Below the pieces are notes generated by a model, which saw nothing but the letters and a program-made list of their open reading frames with translations, ran no database searches and was not told where the DNA came from. Shown in pieces: positions 19,305 through 29,972 of a DNA stretch of 64,000 nt; positions within the stretch are counted from its first letter, which is position 1, and each line of letters starts with the position of its first letter. The position numbers and the translations under genes were made by a program. Origin of the DNA: Pseudomonadales bacterium (lineage in GTDB: Bacteria; Pseudomonadota; Gammaproteobacteria; Pseudomonadales; Azotimanducaceae); assembly GCA_016763855.1 (NCBI GenBank), contig JAESSY010000036.1, forward strand, positions 1 to 64,000, written 5' to 3'.

Positions 19305-21553
19305 TGTATCGTCGCTGCAATAACATCGACTGCTCGATCCGGCATGCTATAGATATCCGCAAATCGTCCAAATTTGATACCATTTTGCTTCCACATAGAA
19401 GCATCCTCAGACAACAACATCTCCTTCAGTAAGGTATCGAAATTGCTCTGTTGATAAGGGGATTTAACCAGCCTCCCTGCCTTAGCTTCTTCAATATAGT
19501 GAGCATAACCACAGATATCCGTTGCCAGTACGGGTAATCCTGCAACTATTGCTTCAAGCAACACTGTGCCGGTATTTTCTGCGTAAGCAGGGTGAACCAA
19601 TAAATCGGATCCTTGTAAAAAACGTGGTATATCATTTCTGCCACTTAATATGGTGACCATGCCCTGTACTTCAAGACGTTTCGCCATTTTTAAGAAAGTC
19701 GAAGGATTATCCTGCCCAATAGCAATCAGATGCGTCTTGTTGCGTAGCGTTTCCGGTAACTTGGACAACCCCAACAATATTCTGTCTAACCCTTTTGTGA
19801 TAAATCCAGAGCCAACCATCAACAACAATTTGTGATCATGCGGAATTGAAAATTCAGATCTAAGTGAGATACGGATGTCTTCGCTATTATCTGGCGCCAT
19901 TCGATCTTTAGATATTCCCGGCGGCAAGAGATGAAATCGATTCAGGGGGGTTTGATAATACTTCTCGAAAAAGGGTTGCTGAACTTCGGAGATCATTAAT
20001 ATTTCGGTTTTCGATTCTACCTCGAACACAGACTTCTCAAAATAAGAGAAATGTCTATAACGAGGAATTAGGCGATAGAGTGTACTTCTCTGAGTTTGAG
20101 CCTTTTCCTCATAGCAACCATCCGCTGCATAATAGATGTCCAAGTTTGGCATTTTGTTGAATCCAATGACTCCCGACACTGGATTTTGATCAATATGTTC
20201 TTCTACCCAAGCAGCGTATCGTTCATATTTTTTGTGGTTGGTTATTGCTGTCACTGGGACGATGACAAGTTCGATATAGTCCGGCACATCTCCTTGCCAC
20301 GAAAGTGTATATACCCGAATTTGATATCCGCGATCCCTACATTTTCTTGCCACTCTAATAAAGTCTCGTTGCAGACCGCCAAAAGGAAAATACTTAAACA
20401 AGCAGAATGCTAACAAGCCTAAACTGCCGCGCTCTGACGCTGCTACATTTTCAATTATCCTCGCAGCTTCCTGAGACAAAGCATAAATGTTGGCTGTCTG
20501 AGAAAAATGACGACCATTTTCTCGCCATTCTGCCTTCCTGTTACTGAGTAATATTCGCACTAATTTTTCATTTAATTCAGTCTGTTGAAAAGGGCTCGAA
20601 ACCAACTCGCCAACATCCGCATCTACCACATAGTGACCATAACCGCATACATCGGTTGCAAGCACAGGCAATCCTGAAACGATAGCTTCTAGTAAGACTA
20701 TGCCAGCCGCCTCATCAACCGCAGGATGTAAAAGTACGTCCCCAATCAGCATCAACTCTGACACATCATTTCGCCCAAACATAAAAGTTACGATGTCTGA
20801 AATACCGAGAAAAAAAGCAAGGCGCTCAAAGGGAGCACTATTGTCTTCACCAACCACCAGAAAACGGGTTCGTTTTCGGACGTGAATGGGTAATGATTTC
20901 ACTGCGTAGAGCGCTCGTTTCAAGCCTTTTTTAATAAAACCGGACCCTACCATAAGCACTATATATTCATTTTCTTCGAGCCCTAGCTCTTGTCGCTTAG
21001 CGGATCGTATTTCATCAGCATTTGCCGGTGCCACGCGTTCTCTTGAAATTCCTGGGGGTAAAAATTTTAGTCTGGATTCTAAAGTTTGATAATGTTTTTT
21101 GAAGAAAGGCTTTTGAACTTCTGAAATCATCAAAATCTCTGTTTTATTTTCATTTCCAAAAACGGCCTCTTCGTACTCTGCAAAATGTTTATATCGCGGC
21201 AATAAACGATAAATCCATGATCTTTGACTATGGGCTTTCTCCTCATAACAGGAGTCTGCTGCAAAATAGACATCAAGATTCGGCATCTTGTTGATACCAA
21301 TATTACAATCCACTGGGCGCTGTGCCAGAGAGGTATGAACCCAAGCAGAATATCTTTTGTAGCGAGTGTGATTCGTGAAGGCTGTCACGGGCACAATGAT
21401 CACCTCAAACCCCACCGGAATATCACCTACCCAACTCAAACAATAGACTCTTATCGAATGACCTCTTTTTTGGCAATCGAGCGCAATACGCATAAAATCT
21501 CGCTGCAAACCGCCATAGGGGAAATATTTATAAAGGCAAAACGAAAAATTCAA
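19301..21553 (-). CDS. Tandem fusion of two WaaG-type LPS glycosyltransferase (GT4) domains, 750 aa
   Basis: MNFSFCLYKYFPYGGLQRDF and, about 380 residues later, LLAFCLFKYFPFGGLQRDF; both halves carry MPNLD.YFAAD/YYAAD, SCYEEKA/GCYEEKA, LMISEVQ, LPPGIS, and E-x7-E (EAAGIVLLE, ENTGTVLLE). Confidence 0.92.
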   Translation of the reverse strand: MNFSFCLYKYFPYGGLQRDFMRIALDCQKRGHSIRVYCLSWVGDIPVGFEVIIVPVTAFTNHTRYKRYSAWVHTSLAQRPVDCNIGINKMPNLDVYFAADSCYEEKAHSQRSWIYRLLPRYKHFAEYEEAVFGNENKTEILMISEVQKPFFKKHYQTLESRLKFLPPGISRERVAPANADEIRSAKRQELGLEENEYIVLMVGSGFIKKGLKRALYAVKSLPIHVRKRTRFLVVGEDNSAPFERLAFFLGISDIVTFMFGRNDVSELMLIGDVLLHPAVDEAAGIVLLEAIVSGLPVLATDVCGYGHYVVDADVGELVSSPFQQTELNEKLVRILLSNRKAEWRENGRHFSQTANIYALSQEAARIIENVAASERGSLGLLAFCLFKYFPFGGLQRDFIRVARKCRDRGYQIRVYTLSWQGDVPDYIELVIVPVTAITNHKKYERYAAWVEEHIDQNPVSGVIGFNKMPNLDIYYAADGCYEEKAQTQRSTLYRLIPRYRHFSYFEKSVFEVESKTEILMISEVQQPFFEKYYQTPLNRFHLLPPGISKDRMAPDNSEDIRISLRSEFSIPHDHKLLLMVGSGFITKGLDRILLGLSKLPETLRNKTHLIAIGQDNPSTFLKMAKRLEVQGMVTILSGRNDIPRFLQGSDLLVHPAYAENTGTVLLEAIVAGLPVLATDICGYAHYIEEAKAGRLVKSPYQQSNFDTLLKEMLLSEDASMWKQNGIKFGRFADIYSMPDRAVDVIAATIQ

Positions 21554-22575
21554 GTTAATCTACTCGTAGCGATCAATTTTGTCAGGGAATCCAAAACCCG
21601 TTCCGGCGTCATGTTTTCAAAACAGGGTGGGTAAATATTACCTTCTTCTGTCATGTATCGACATTGATTTTTCAGACAGGGTATACACGCCAAATTATCT
21701 GAAACAAGCACCTTTGAATGAATACCAATAGGACCTGTCAAATCTGGGTTTGTAGGGCCAAAGAGTCCAACCATTGGCAGATTCATCGCATTAGCCAAAT
21801 GCCCCAATCCCGTATCAACACTCACCAAGCCAGAACAGCTACCCATAATCTTAACCAAATCTGTGATGCTCTTAGGCGACAAGAGCTCAGACCCTTCGAT
21901 ACCATTTATGATGCGTTCTGCACGTGCTTGTTCTATTTCATTTCCATAGGTCAAAGTCACATCAAATCCACTGTCGCCTGCAAGTATGGCAAGCCTGCGC
22001 CAGTAATGTTCTGGCCAGTGCTTCGACGCCCAGGTCGTCCCGTGAAGGAGGAATAACTTAGGCTTGGTGTTCGTCGACGGCTGCAATGTAATACCATATT
22101 GAAGCTGCATACCTTTAAGGCGATAACTAAAAATTTGGGCAAACAAGGATCTCGTTTTTTCAATCGCGTGTGATTTTTTTTCGACGGTATAGCACTTATC
22201 ATAGAAAAAATGGCTGGCCGGTTCTTTTGATGAAGCCCTGTCTAGACCATGAACTTCTCCCTTTGCCATCTTTGCCAAGAGCGCGCTTTTCATGAGCCCC
22301 TGAGCATCAATAACGAGATCATATTTCTGCTCTCTCAATCTGGCACAAAATGCTTTTATCTCTGGTAAGGAATTTAACCAGGATTGACGCCATCGCCTGA
22401 TTGAAACCGGTATGGCAGATGCTACCTTCTGGTTAAGTAGGGGTAATTCAAGGAAGGATTCTTCAACCATCCACGTTAACTCAATCTCAGGTCTAACACT
22501 GAACAAGTCAGCCACTGCGGGCAAAGTATGAATCACATCCCCAAATGATGAGGTTTTTACGAGCAATACTTTCAT
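21550..22575 (-). CDS. waaC: LPS heptosyltransferase I
   Basis: MKVLLVKTSSFGDVIHTLPAVADL, LLHGTTWASKHWPEHYWRRL, VSVDTGLGHLANAMNLPMVGLFGPTNPDLTGP. Confidence 0.93.
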   Translation of the reverse strand: MKVLLVKTSSFGDVIHTLPAVADLFSVRPEIELTWMVEESFLELPLLNQKVASAIPVSIRRWRQSWLNSLPEIKAFCARLREQKYDLVIDAQGLMKSALLAKMAKGEVHGLDRASSKEPASHFFYDKCYTVEKKSHAIEKTRSLFAQIFSYRLKGMQLQYGITLQPSTNTKPKLFLLHGTTWASKHWPEHYWRRLAILAGDSGFDVTLTYGNEIEQARAERIINGIEGSELLSPKSITDLVKIMGSCSGLVSVDTGLGHLANAMNLPMVGLFGPTNPDLTGPIGIHSKVLVSDNLACIPCLKNQCRYMTEEGNIYPPCFENMTPERVLDSLTKLIATSRLT

Positions 22576-23624
22576 GGCGATTCGCAATGAGCCTCTATGA
22601 TCGGAATCAGAGATTCTGGCATTAGATCGACAAGACAAGCTTTATGCTTCAGGGGGCAATCTCTTTTGAAACAAGGACTACATGATAAGTTTAACGAGAC
22701 TATTTCAAGTTTGTTCGTCAACGGCGGTGTAAATTCCGGAGAGGTAGAACCATAAATAACGGTCGTATGACACCCGACAGCGGCAGCGATGTGCATCAAA
22801 CCAGAGTCATTCGAAACCACCATGGCACAAAGACTGAGTAAATCGATGACATCAAGCAGGCTCGTTTTACCCGTTAAATCAACACAGAATTCAAGTGTGC
22901 TCATGTTGATCAGCGATCTAATATTTTGCGCTGTATCTTGGTCTTTCGGCCCACCAAAAATCCAAACTTGCATGCCTCTCTCTATCGCCTGATCTGCCAG
23001 TTTTGCATAACGATTCTCAGGCCATTTTTTGGCATCACCAAACTCAGCCCCAGGGCAGATAGCCAGTATGGGTTTCTCTAAACTCAAATTAAACTTTTTA
23101 ATTAGTTTTTCACGCTTGTGTTCATTCACCGTCAGTGAAGGATTCTCAAGCTTGGGAACTTTCGCGCCTATTTCAACACCCAGACTGGCAAAACGATCAA
23201 TCATGCGCGGCAAAGTCCGCTTGTTTAGCATTCTCATATCGTTAATCAGGCCGTATCGGTACTCTCCACGAAAACCTGTTCGCAGTGCTATGTCAGCATG
23301 GAAAGGGACAAGCGCTGACTTAAGTGAATTGGGAAGAATAATAGCCTTTCGATAACCATTGAGTTTTAGTGATCGACCAATCATCTTCCGCTTTCCCAAT
23401 CCCAATTCGCCATGAGCAAGATCAAATCTGATACCACGGGAGACTTCTGCCATTCTTGAAACCAGAGGAAGTGTTGCAGGCGGCGCAAGAACATCTATTG
23501 CTGTATCAGGATGCCTTTTACGCAATACCTTGTACAAGGTTTGCGCCATCACCATATCACCGACCCAAGCAGGGCTTACGACAAGGATGCGATTGCTGGT
23601 CTTCAGACTATCGTTATCTATCAT
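22572..23624 (-). CDS. waaF: LPS heptosyltransferase II
   Basis: ILVVSPAWVGDMVMAQTLYKVL, CPGAEFGDAKKWPENRYAKL, VSNDSGLMHIAAAVGCHTTVIYGSTSPEFTPP. Confidence 0.93.
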   Translation of the reverse strand: MIDNDSLKTSNRILVVSPAWVGDMVMAQTLYKVLRKRHPDTAIDVLAPPATLPLVSRMAEVSRGIRFDLAHGELGLGKRKMIGRSLKLNGYRKAIILPNSLKSALVPFHADIALRTGFRGEYRYGLINDMRMLNKRTLPRMIDRFASLGVEIGAKVPKLENPSLTVNEHKREKLIKKFNLSLEKPILAICPGAEFGDAKKWPENRYAKLADQAIERGMQVWIFGGPKDQDTAQNIRSLINMSTLEFCVDLTGKTSLLDVIDLLSLCAMVVSNDSGLMHIAAAVGCHTTVIYGSTSPEFTPPLTNKLEIVSLNLSCSPCFKRDCPLKHKACLVDLMPESLIPIIEAHCESP

Positions 23625-23682
23625 GCTTAGATCAACAGCTCTCTAGTACAAAAATTTATTTTACACGCTCTTCGATATTGAT

Positions 23683-26589
23683 TCAGTTAATCAAACTTGC
23701 GTCTTCGTCAAAAAAACGGTTCCAGATATCCACTACACTTTCCCGGTAGGCGTTTAAGCTCTCAAAGGATGCTAGTTTCCCCCCTAGCCAGGTGTAGTGG
23801 ACTGCAGCTCGATAGGAAAGATAGGCTTCATGCAGCACTTTTGCTTCCTTGGACGATATAAGCCCTAAAGATGCCAAGGTTTCTAATAAGCGCACCTTAT
23901 CCGTCCACCGGCTGAGGACGGGGTATTCGTGACCATGAACCAGCACTAAATACTGTACAAGAAATTCAATATCGACAATAGCGCCTGCACTATGTTTCAA
24001 ATTAAATGGCAAATCAAATACCCTTAACTCAACATCCCTTACATTAGATTGAGTCGCGGCACCTGTCTCAACACCTGAGTTGCCAAGATGTTCTCTCATT
24101 TTTGCGCGCATCGCTTTTACTTCAGAACGAAGTTGCTCAGGATCTCGTTTCTTAGAAATCACAACATTTCGAATCTGATCAAAGCGCGTTTTGTAATCTT
24201 TATTACCTGCCACAAATCGACTTCGAACCAAAGCTTGATGCTCCCACGTCCAGGCTTCGTTATCGAAATATCGTTCGTATGCATTGAAAGTACCAACTAA
24301 AGCCCCCTTATTGCCATCCGGGCGCAATCTGAGATCCACTTCGTAGAGCAAACCAAAATTAGTTAAGCTGGACAGTATATGGACAATCCGCTGTCCCAAC
24401 CGAGAGAAAAATACATTGTTGGGGACAGATTTCGGCCCTTCTGTTTCACCTTGAATATCCCCATCATGAAGAAATACCACATCCAGATCAGATCCGTATG
24501 CAAGCTCTATCCCGCCTAATTTGCCGTAAGCAATAACGGCAAAACATCGACCCTGTGACTGGCCTGATCGATCACAAGGCTCTCCGTGTCTTTCGATTAA
24601 ATAGTCAAATGCTAGATCTACCGCCCTATCCAATACAATTTCTGCGGTGTTTGTTAAGTAGTCTGACGCCTTCATGACAGTCAATTTGTCGAGCAATTCT
24701 AACGTGGCTGCTTTGGTTTGAGCAGCGTTCTTAAACTGCCTCAACCCATCCATCTGTCCCTCTAGATCCTTAAACGGGATATTACCGACAATTTCTTGCA
24801 ACTCATTTGACAGAGACTTTTGATCAAGGGAGCCCGCTTCGGTCTTCACGTCTGTGAATTCATACATCAGTATGGGATAGGCCGAAACTCGGTCAACTAA
24901 CCATGAACTCATCGCACAAAGATGAACAAGATTTTTCAATGCATCCTTATTTTCAAGTAGATAAGCAAGATAGGTACTGCGGCGGGTGACGGCATCAAAG
25001 ACCTTCAAACATCTTTCGAGGGCTTCAAGGGGTCTCTCTTCAGATGCGCAAAGGCTCAACAATAAGGGGAGCAGTTTATTTAGACGATTAAGCGCTATCT
25101 CTTGTAGCTTCAGATTACGCTCCTTAAAACCATTAAGTTGTTCCGCTACTTGCCTTCCATCAGAAAACCCCTTGCTCATGAGCAGCGGAAGATTCTCCTC
25201 ATTCTTCGGGTCACGCCAGATGCTCACCCAGAATAAATTTCCTTCTATTAAAATTTCTTTCTCAGAACTATTTGAGCCTAACAAAGATTCAAAACAAACT
25301 GCGACGCGATTTCTATGTTCATCAAGTTTGATTAAGAAGTCATCATAAGTGCTTTCTCCCATAAGAAGAGCAAGGCGAGTTCTACTTAATTCCGCCGAAG
25401 GCAATTTTTGAGTTTGCTTGTCATTTTCACCTTGAATCCCATGTTCTGTATTTCGCAAAAAAATATAAGCTGCTTTTAGTTCAGCGACATCATCCCTCGG
25501 CAGCAATTTTTCATCTCCTAATGCAGACAAAGCCTCAAGGTAGCGAGGTTGCTGTAGAACTGTCTTTTTACCCCCCCAAACGAGTTGTTGGGATTGTACA
25601 ATGAACTCACATTCTCGAATCCCTCCAGAACCGAGCTTTACATCATCCAGTAGGTCTTTTCGTTTTACTTCAATATTGATTAAGCCCTTCATTTCACGGA
25701 GCGCCTCAATCGCACCATAATCTAATTGTTTTCGATAAACAAAGGGTAGCAACCAGTTAAGAAAATCAAAGCCTAGCTGTAGATCCCCCGCTATGGGTCG
25801 AGCCTTGATAAATGCATATCGCTCCCAATCCCGACCTTGATCAACATAGTAATTTTCTAGCGAACTTTGATTTACGATCAAAGGGCTGCTCTCACCATAA
25901 GGGCGCAACCTCATATCGACCCGGAAAACAAACCCGCTTGCTAGCACCGTATCCAATGAATTGATGATTTGCCGAGCGGTTTTCAAGAAAAACTCCTGAT
26001 TGCTCATTCTAGACTCCCCCTCAACTTCTCCCGACTCCCCGTAGAAAAACATCAGGTCAATATCCGAAGAAAGATTGAGCTCGCGCGCCCCTAGTTTACC
26101 CAGCGCAAGTACACACATTTTTTGTAATTCACCCGATTCGTTAAGAGGCCGACCAAACTTTTCTAAATTATTTTGATAATGAAAATTGAGCGCTACTTCG
26201 ACGCAAGTATCCGCAAGTAAAGATAAATCCCGGGTTGTTTCAACAAGGTCAGATCGACGCGTAAAATCTCTAAATATAATTCGACACATTTCTTGCTGTC
26301 GAAGTTTTCTGAGGGAAATATCAAATTTCTCAATAGCATCATAGACGAGCATCGATCTTTTAACTGAGAGAGCAATTGAGATGTCAATTGACAGACCAAC
26401 TGACTTAGAAGCATTCAATAACTCGCTGCTTTTCAGTAGGTTTTGCGCATCTTCAGTTTTTATAAATCGGTAAAAGTAATCACTAAAGCTCGCTACGCGA
26501 ATAATATCTCGTAGCAGCAACTCATCTACATCAAGTGACTTTGTGAGGGTTTGACTTATTTCGCGAAGTGTATCTGCATATAGAGACAT
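23683..26589 (-). CDS. glnE: Bifunctional glutamine synthetase adenylyltransferase/deadenylase
   Basis: Two nucleotidyltransferase cores: LGKLGARELNLSSDIDLMFFY and YGKLGGIELAYGSDLDVVFLHDGD. Confidence 0.93.
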   Translation of the reverse strand: MSLYADTLREISQTLTKSLDVDELLLRDIIRVASFSDYFYRFIKTEDAQNLLKSSELLNASKSVGLSIDISIALSVKRSMLVYDAIEKFDISLRKLRQQEMCRIIFRDFTRRSDLVETTRDLSLLADTCVEVALNFHYQNNLEKFGRPLNESGELQKMCVLALGKLGARELNLSSDIDLMFFYGESGEVEGESRMSNQEFFLKTARQIINSLDTVLASGFVFRVDMRLRPYGESSPLIVNQSSLENYYVDQGRDWERYAFIKARPIAGDLQLGFDFLNWLLPFVYRKQLDYGAIEALREMKGLINIEVKRKDLLDDVKLGSGGIRECEFIVQSQQLVWGGKKTVLQQPRYLEALSALGDEKLLPRDDVAELKAAYIFLRNTEHGIQGENDKQTQKLPSAELSRTRLALLMGESTYDDFLIKLDEHRNRVAVCFESLLGSNSSEKEILIEGNLFWVSIWRDPKNEENLPLLMSKGFSDGRQVAEQLNGFKERNLKLQEIALNRLNKLLPLLLSLCASEERPLEALERCLKVFDAVTRRSTYLAYLLENKDALKNLVHLCAMSSWLVDRVSAYPILMYEFTDVKTEAGSLDQKSLSNELQEIVGNIPFKDLEGQMDGLRQFKNAAQTKAATLELLDKLTVMKASDYLTNTAEIVLDRAVDLAFDYLIERHGEPCDRSGQSQGRCFAVIAYGKLGGIELAYGSDLDVVFLHDGDIQGETEGPKSVPNNVFFSRLGQRIVHILSSLTNFGLLYEVDLRLRPDGNKGALVGTFNAYERYFDNEAWTWEHQALVRSRFVAGNKDYKTRFDQIRNVVISKKRDPEQLRSEVKAMRAKMREHLGNSGVETGAATQSNVRDVELRVFDLPFNLKHSAGAIVDIEFLVQYLVLVHGHEYPVLSRWTDKVRLLETLASLGLISSKEAKVLHEAYLSYRAAVHYTWLGGKLASFESLNAYRESVVDIWNRFFDEDASLIN

Positions 26590-26593
26590 ATCA

Positions 26594-28383
26594 CTATTCA
26601 GTGCCAGAGAAAGGTGCCACACGCAGAACTTCATTTACCGTTGTTCTACCTGCCGCCACCTTTATAGCGCCACTTAAACGCAGCGTTTTCATGCCTTCCT
26701 TCATCGCTTGAAGGCGCAATTTACCAATCTCGGCTCCGCTACCGATTAGTCCTTTAAGTTTGTCCGTCAGTGGTAAAAGCTCATAGATACCCTCCCGACC
26801 TTTAAAACCTGTATCCCGACATTCCAAACATCCAACAGGATGATACATATTTTTAGGCATTGCCATTTTCCACGGTTTTACCAATGTCTGCCAACCTGTC
26901 TCATCACTATCTCCTAGCGCTTTGCAATTGGGACACAAGGTTCTCACTAATCGCTGGGCCATAATGCCCAAAACCGTCGCCTTGATTAAGTAAGGAGCAA
27001 CGCCCAGTTCTAACAGTCTTGTTATAGCGGAGGGAGCATCATTGGTGTGCAAAGTTGAAATCACAAGATGGCCAGTCAATGCTGCCTGAATTGCCATCTC
27101 GGCGGTTTCAAGATCCCGCACCTCACCTACCATGATGATGTCAGGGTCTTGCCTTAAAAGTGCGCGTACGCCATCTGCAAAACTCAAATCGATTTTTGTT
27201 GAACCTGCATTTGATTAAAAGCGGGCTCTACCATCTCGATAGGATCTTCAATGGTACAAACGTTGACTTCTTCTGTGGCAAGTTGCTTAAGGCTAGAATA
27301 GAGTGTAGTGGTTTTCCCCGACCCCGTTGGGCCCGTTACAAGAACAATACCATTGGGGTTTGCAGTCATGTTCGTCCAACGATCATAATCTTCATTTGCA
27401 AGGCCAAGCGCTTCAAAGGACTGCAAAAGAATATCTGGATCAAATATCCGCATGACCATCTTTTCACCAAAGGCGGTCGGAAGTGTCGAAAGTCGTAATT
27501 CAATTTCGTGCCCATCCTGAGTCTTGGTCTTTAGGCGACCGTCCTGAGGTTTACGTTTTTCTGCAACATCCATCCGCCCCAATACCTTTATACGGCTAGT
27601 GACTGCAGTCATGACAGAAGTGGGTAATTCATAGACTAAATGCAATACTCCATCGATTCGGAATCTAACGCGGCTTTTTTCCCGCCGGGGCTCAAGGTGA
27701 ATATCGCTCGCCCTTTGCGTAAAGGCATATCCCAGCAACCAATCAACAATATTAACGATATGAGCATCATTGGCCTCCATGGCATCGCCCTGGCCTAATT
27801 CCAACATGGCTTCAAGATTAGAAAGCGAGCTAGTATTCAGGCCAAGGGCATTCGCCTTACTGACAGACTTTGCCATATTGTAAAATTCTGTCGTGTATCG
27901 ACGGATATCAGCAGGATTAGATATTACCCTTGTGATCACTTTACCCGGCTGAGATTGCGATATCGTCGATTCCCAACCAGACATATAGGGTTCAGCGCTG
28001 GTGATAACGACTTCATCATCTCGTACTTCAAGTGCCAACAGTTGATGACGTTTAGCAAATTCGTAGGACATCACTCTTGTGATGATCTGTGAATCAATTT
28101 TAAGCGGGTCAATACGATGATAAGGTTGTTTTGCCTTATCACACAACCACAAGGTCAAACATTCCAGATCTAGGGCCTGGCCTTCATTTGCCTGATCATC
28201 CATGGGGTCATCTGCAAGAATCTCGATGGGGTGCCAAGTTATCTGAGCCTTGGTCCTAATTTTCAGGCTCAGATGATCCGCATCTTTAGCAGATAATCTG
28301 CCTTCCGAAACCAAATCATTAATCAGTGTTCGGTAGTTAAGTGAAATGTCAGGTTTCTTTTTATCGTTTGCTTGAATCGCCAC
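26594..28383 (-). pseudogene. GspE/PilB-type secretion ATPase split by a frameshift near 27195-27200
   Basis: 27184-28383 encodes the Walker A half ([46 protein letters not shown]); 26594-27187 continues with [31 protein letters not shown] in another frame. Confidence 0.9.
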
Positions 28384-28653
28384 TTTTTCCTCGCCGCCTT
28401 ATCACAAGAGATGGTCCCTAGAGATAGTCTCAAGAGATGGGAAATCTTATGCATCCTAGCTTACACCTTTTCCGGGTTGTTCGGTATGAGGCTTCATTCC
28501 CCCAAAGAATGTTTAGAATTCTTTCCTAAAGACCTTCCCTTGGTAATTTCTGATTAAAGTCTATTTCTTTCATGACAAATATATCCACTTAATCAAAGCT
28601 TCCCTTGCTATAATTCAAGCTGTTTTTACTACTATCAATTTATTTTTCAGCCC

Positions 28654-29967
28654 ATGAAAAAGATTAATCATATCCAACACGCCCAATGGTTCAGGGACTC
28701 GTCTCCCTATATCAATGCGCATCAAGGAAAAACCTTTGTACTCCATTTGCCCGGGAAAGCCATTGAGCACGAAAATTTCCGAAATATCATCAAGGATATT
28801 CTGCTTCTCCATTCTTTAGGGATTAAACTAATTTTGGTTCATGGCGCTGCAATACAGATAGATCGAGCATTAGAACAAGCCAATATCCAGAATCACCAGC
28901 AAGGTCATATTCGCATTACATCGATTGAGGTCTTAGGCATTGCTGAATCAGTGATGGGCAGGATCAGATTTGAAATAGAAGCGGCACTTTCCCGTGGTGT
29001 CGTTAATGCCCCCGCAGGCATCAAAGATGTGTTTGTCTGTTCTGGTAATTTTCTAAAAGCCAAGCCCATCGGTATTCTTGATGGTATTGATTTTCTCCAT
29101 ACCGGGCATATCAGAAAAGTTAATACCGAAGCAATTCAACAACAACTTGATGCAAGAGCGATTGTGCTCATTTCCCCTTTAGGCTTTTCTCCTTCGGGAG
29201 AAGTCTTCAATATTAATTCTGCGGAAGTCGCGACAGAAGTGGCATCTGCCTTTCCCGCAGATAAGTTAGTATTCTTTTGTAAAGAACACGGTATTCAAGA
29301 TCCAAAAGGTCAGTTGATAAATGAACTTCAGCTAGATGACATTCTCGATTCTCAAATCGAAGATCATGGCCCCCTCTCGTTTGCTCGCCAAGCGTGTATA
29401 AAGAATGTCGATCGATGTCATCTTATCGGATATGGCGAAGATGGCGCCTTACTAGAAGAGCTTTTTACACGTGATGGTTCTGGCACTCAGGTCACACGTA
29501 ATAGTTATGAGCAAATCAGAAAAGCAGAAGCAACAGACGTCGGGGGAATTATTGAATTGATTCGACCTCTTGAAGATGAAGGCATATTAAAAAGAAGACC
29601 GAGAGAGCTTATAGAAGCTGAAATCGAGCGATTTTTTGTAATCAGCCGAGATGGCATGATTGTCAGTTGTGCCGCACTCTACCCAATGGGCCAAGACGGC
29701 GAACTCGCCTGTCTGGCAACCCACCCAGATTATAGAAATGGCAACCGAGCCGAGCGACTGCTGAATGCCATTAACGCAGAAGCAGAAAGCCTCGCTTACA
29801 ACAAACTGATTGTACTCACAACGCAATCGGCACACTGGTTTACTGAAAGAGGTTTCGAGGAAGTATCCATTTCCACCCTGTTAGAATCTCAACAGTTCCT
29901 TTACAATTTCCAAAGAAATTCTAAATTATTTACCCGAGTGGTAAAAAAATCCGCACAAAAGGAGTAA
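28654..29967 (+). CDS. argA: Amino-acid N-acetyltransferase (N-acetylglutamate synthase)
   Basis: Amino-acid-kinase-like N-domain plus C-terminal GNAT domain ([47 protein letters not shown]). Confidence 0.93.
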   Translation: MKKINHIQHAQWFRDSSPYINAHQGKTFVLHLPGKAIEHENFRNIIKDILLLHSLGIKLILVHGAAIQIDRALEQANIQNHQQGHIRITSIEVLGIAESVMGRIRFEIEAALSRGVVNAPAGIKDVFVCSGNFLKAKPIGILDGIDFLHTGHIRKVNTEAIQQQLDARAIVLISPLGFSPSGEVFNINSAEVATEVASAFPADKLVFFCKEHGIQDPKGQLINELQLDDILDSQIEDHGPLSFARQACIKNVDRCHLIGYGEDGALLEELFTRDGSGTQVTRNSYEQIRKAEATDVGGIIELIRPLEDEGILKRRPRELIEAEIERFFVISRDGMIVSCAALYPMGQDGELACLATHPDYRNGNRAERLLNAINAEAESLAYNKLIVLTTQSAHWFTERGFEEVSISTLLESQQFLYNFQRNSKLFTRVVKKSAQKE

Positions 29968-29972
29968 GACCC

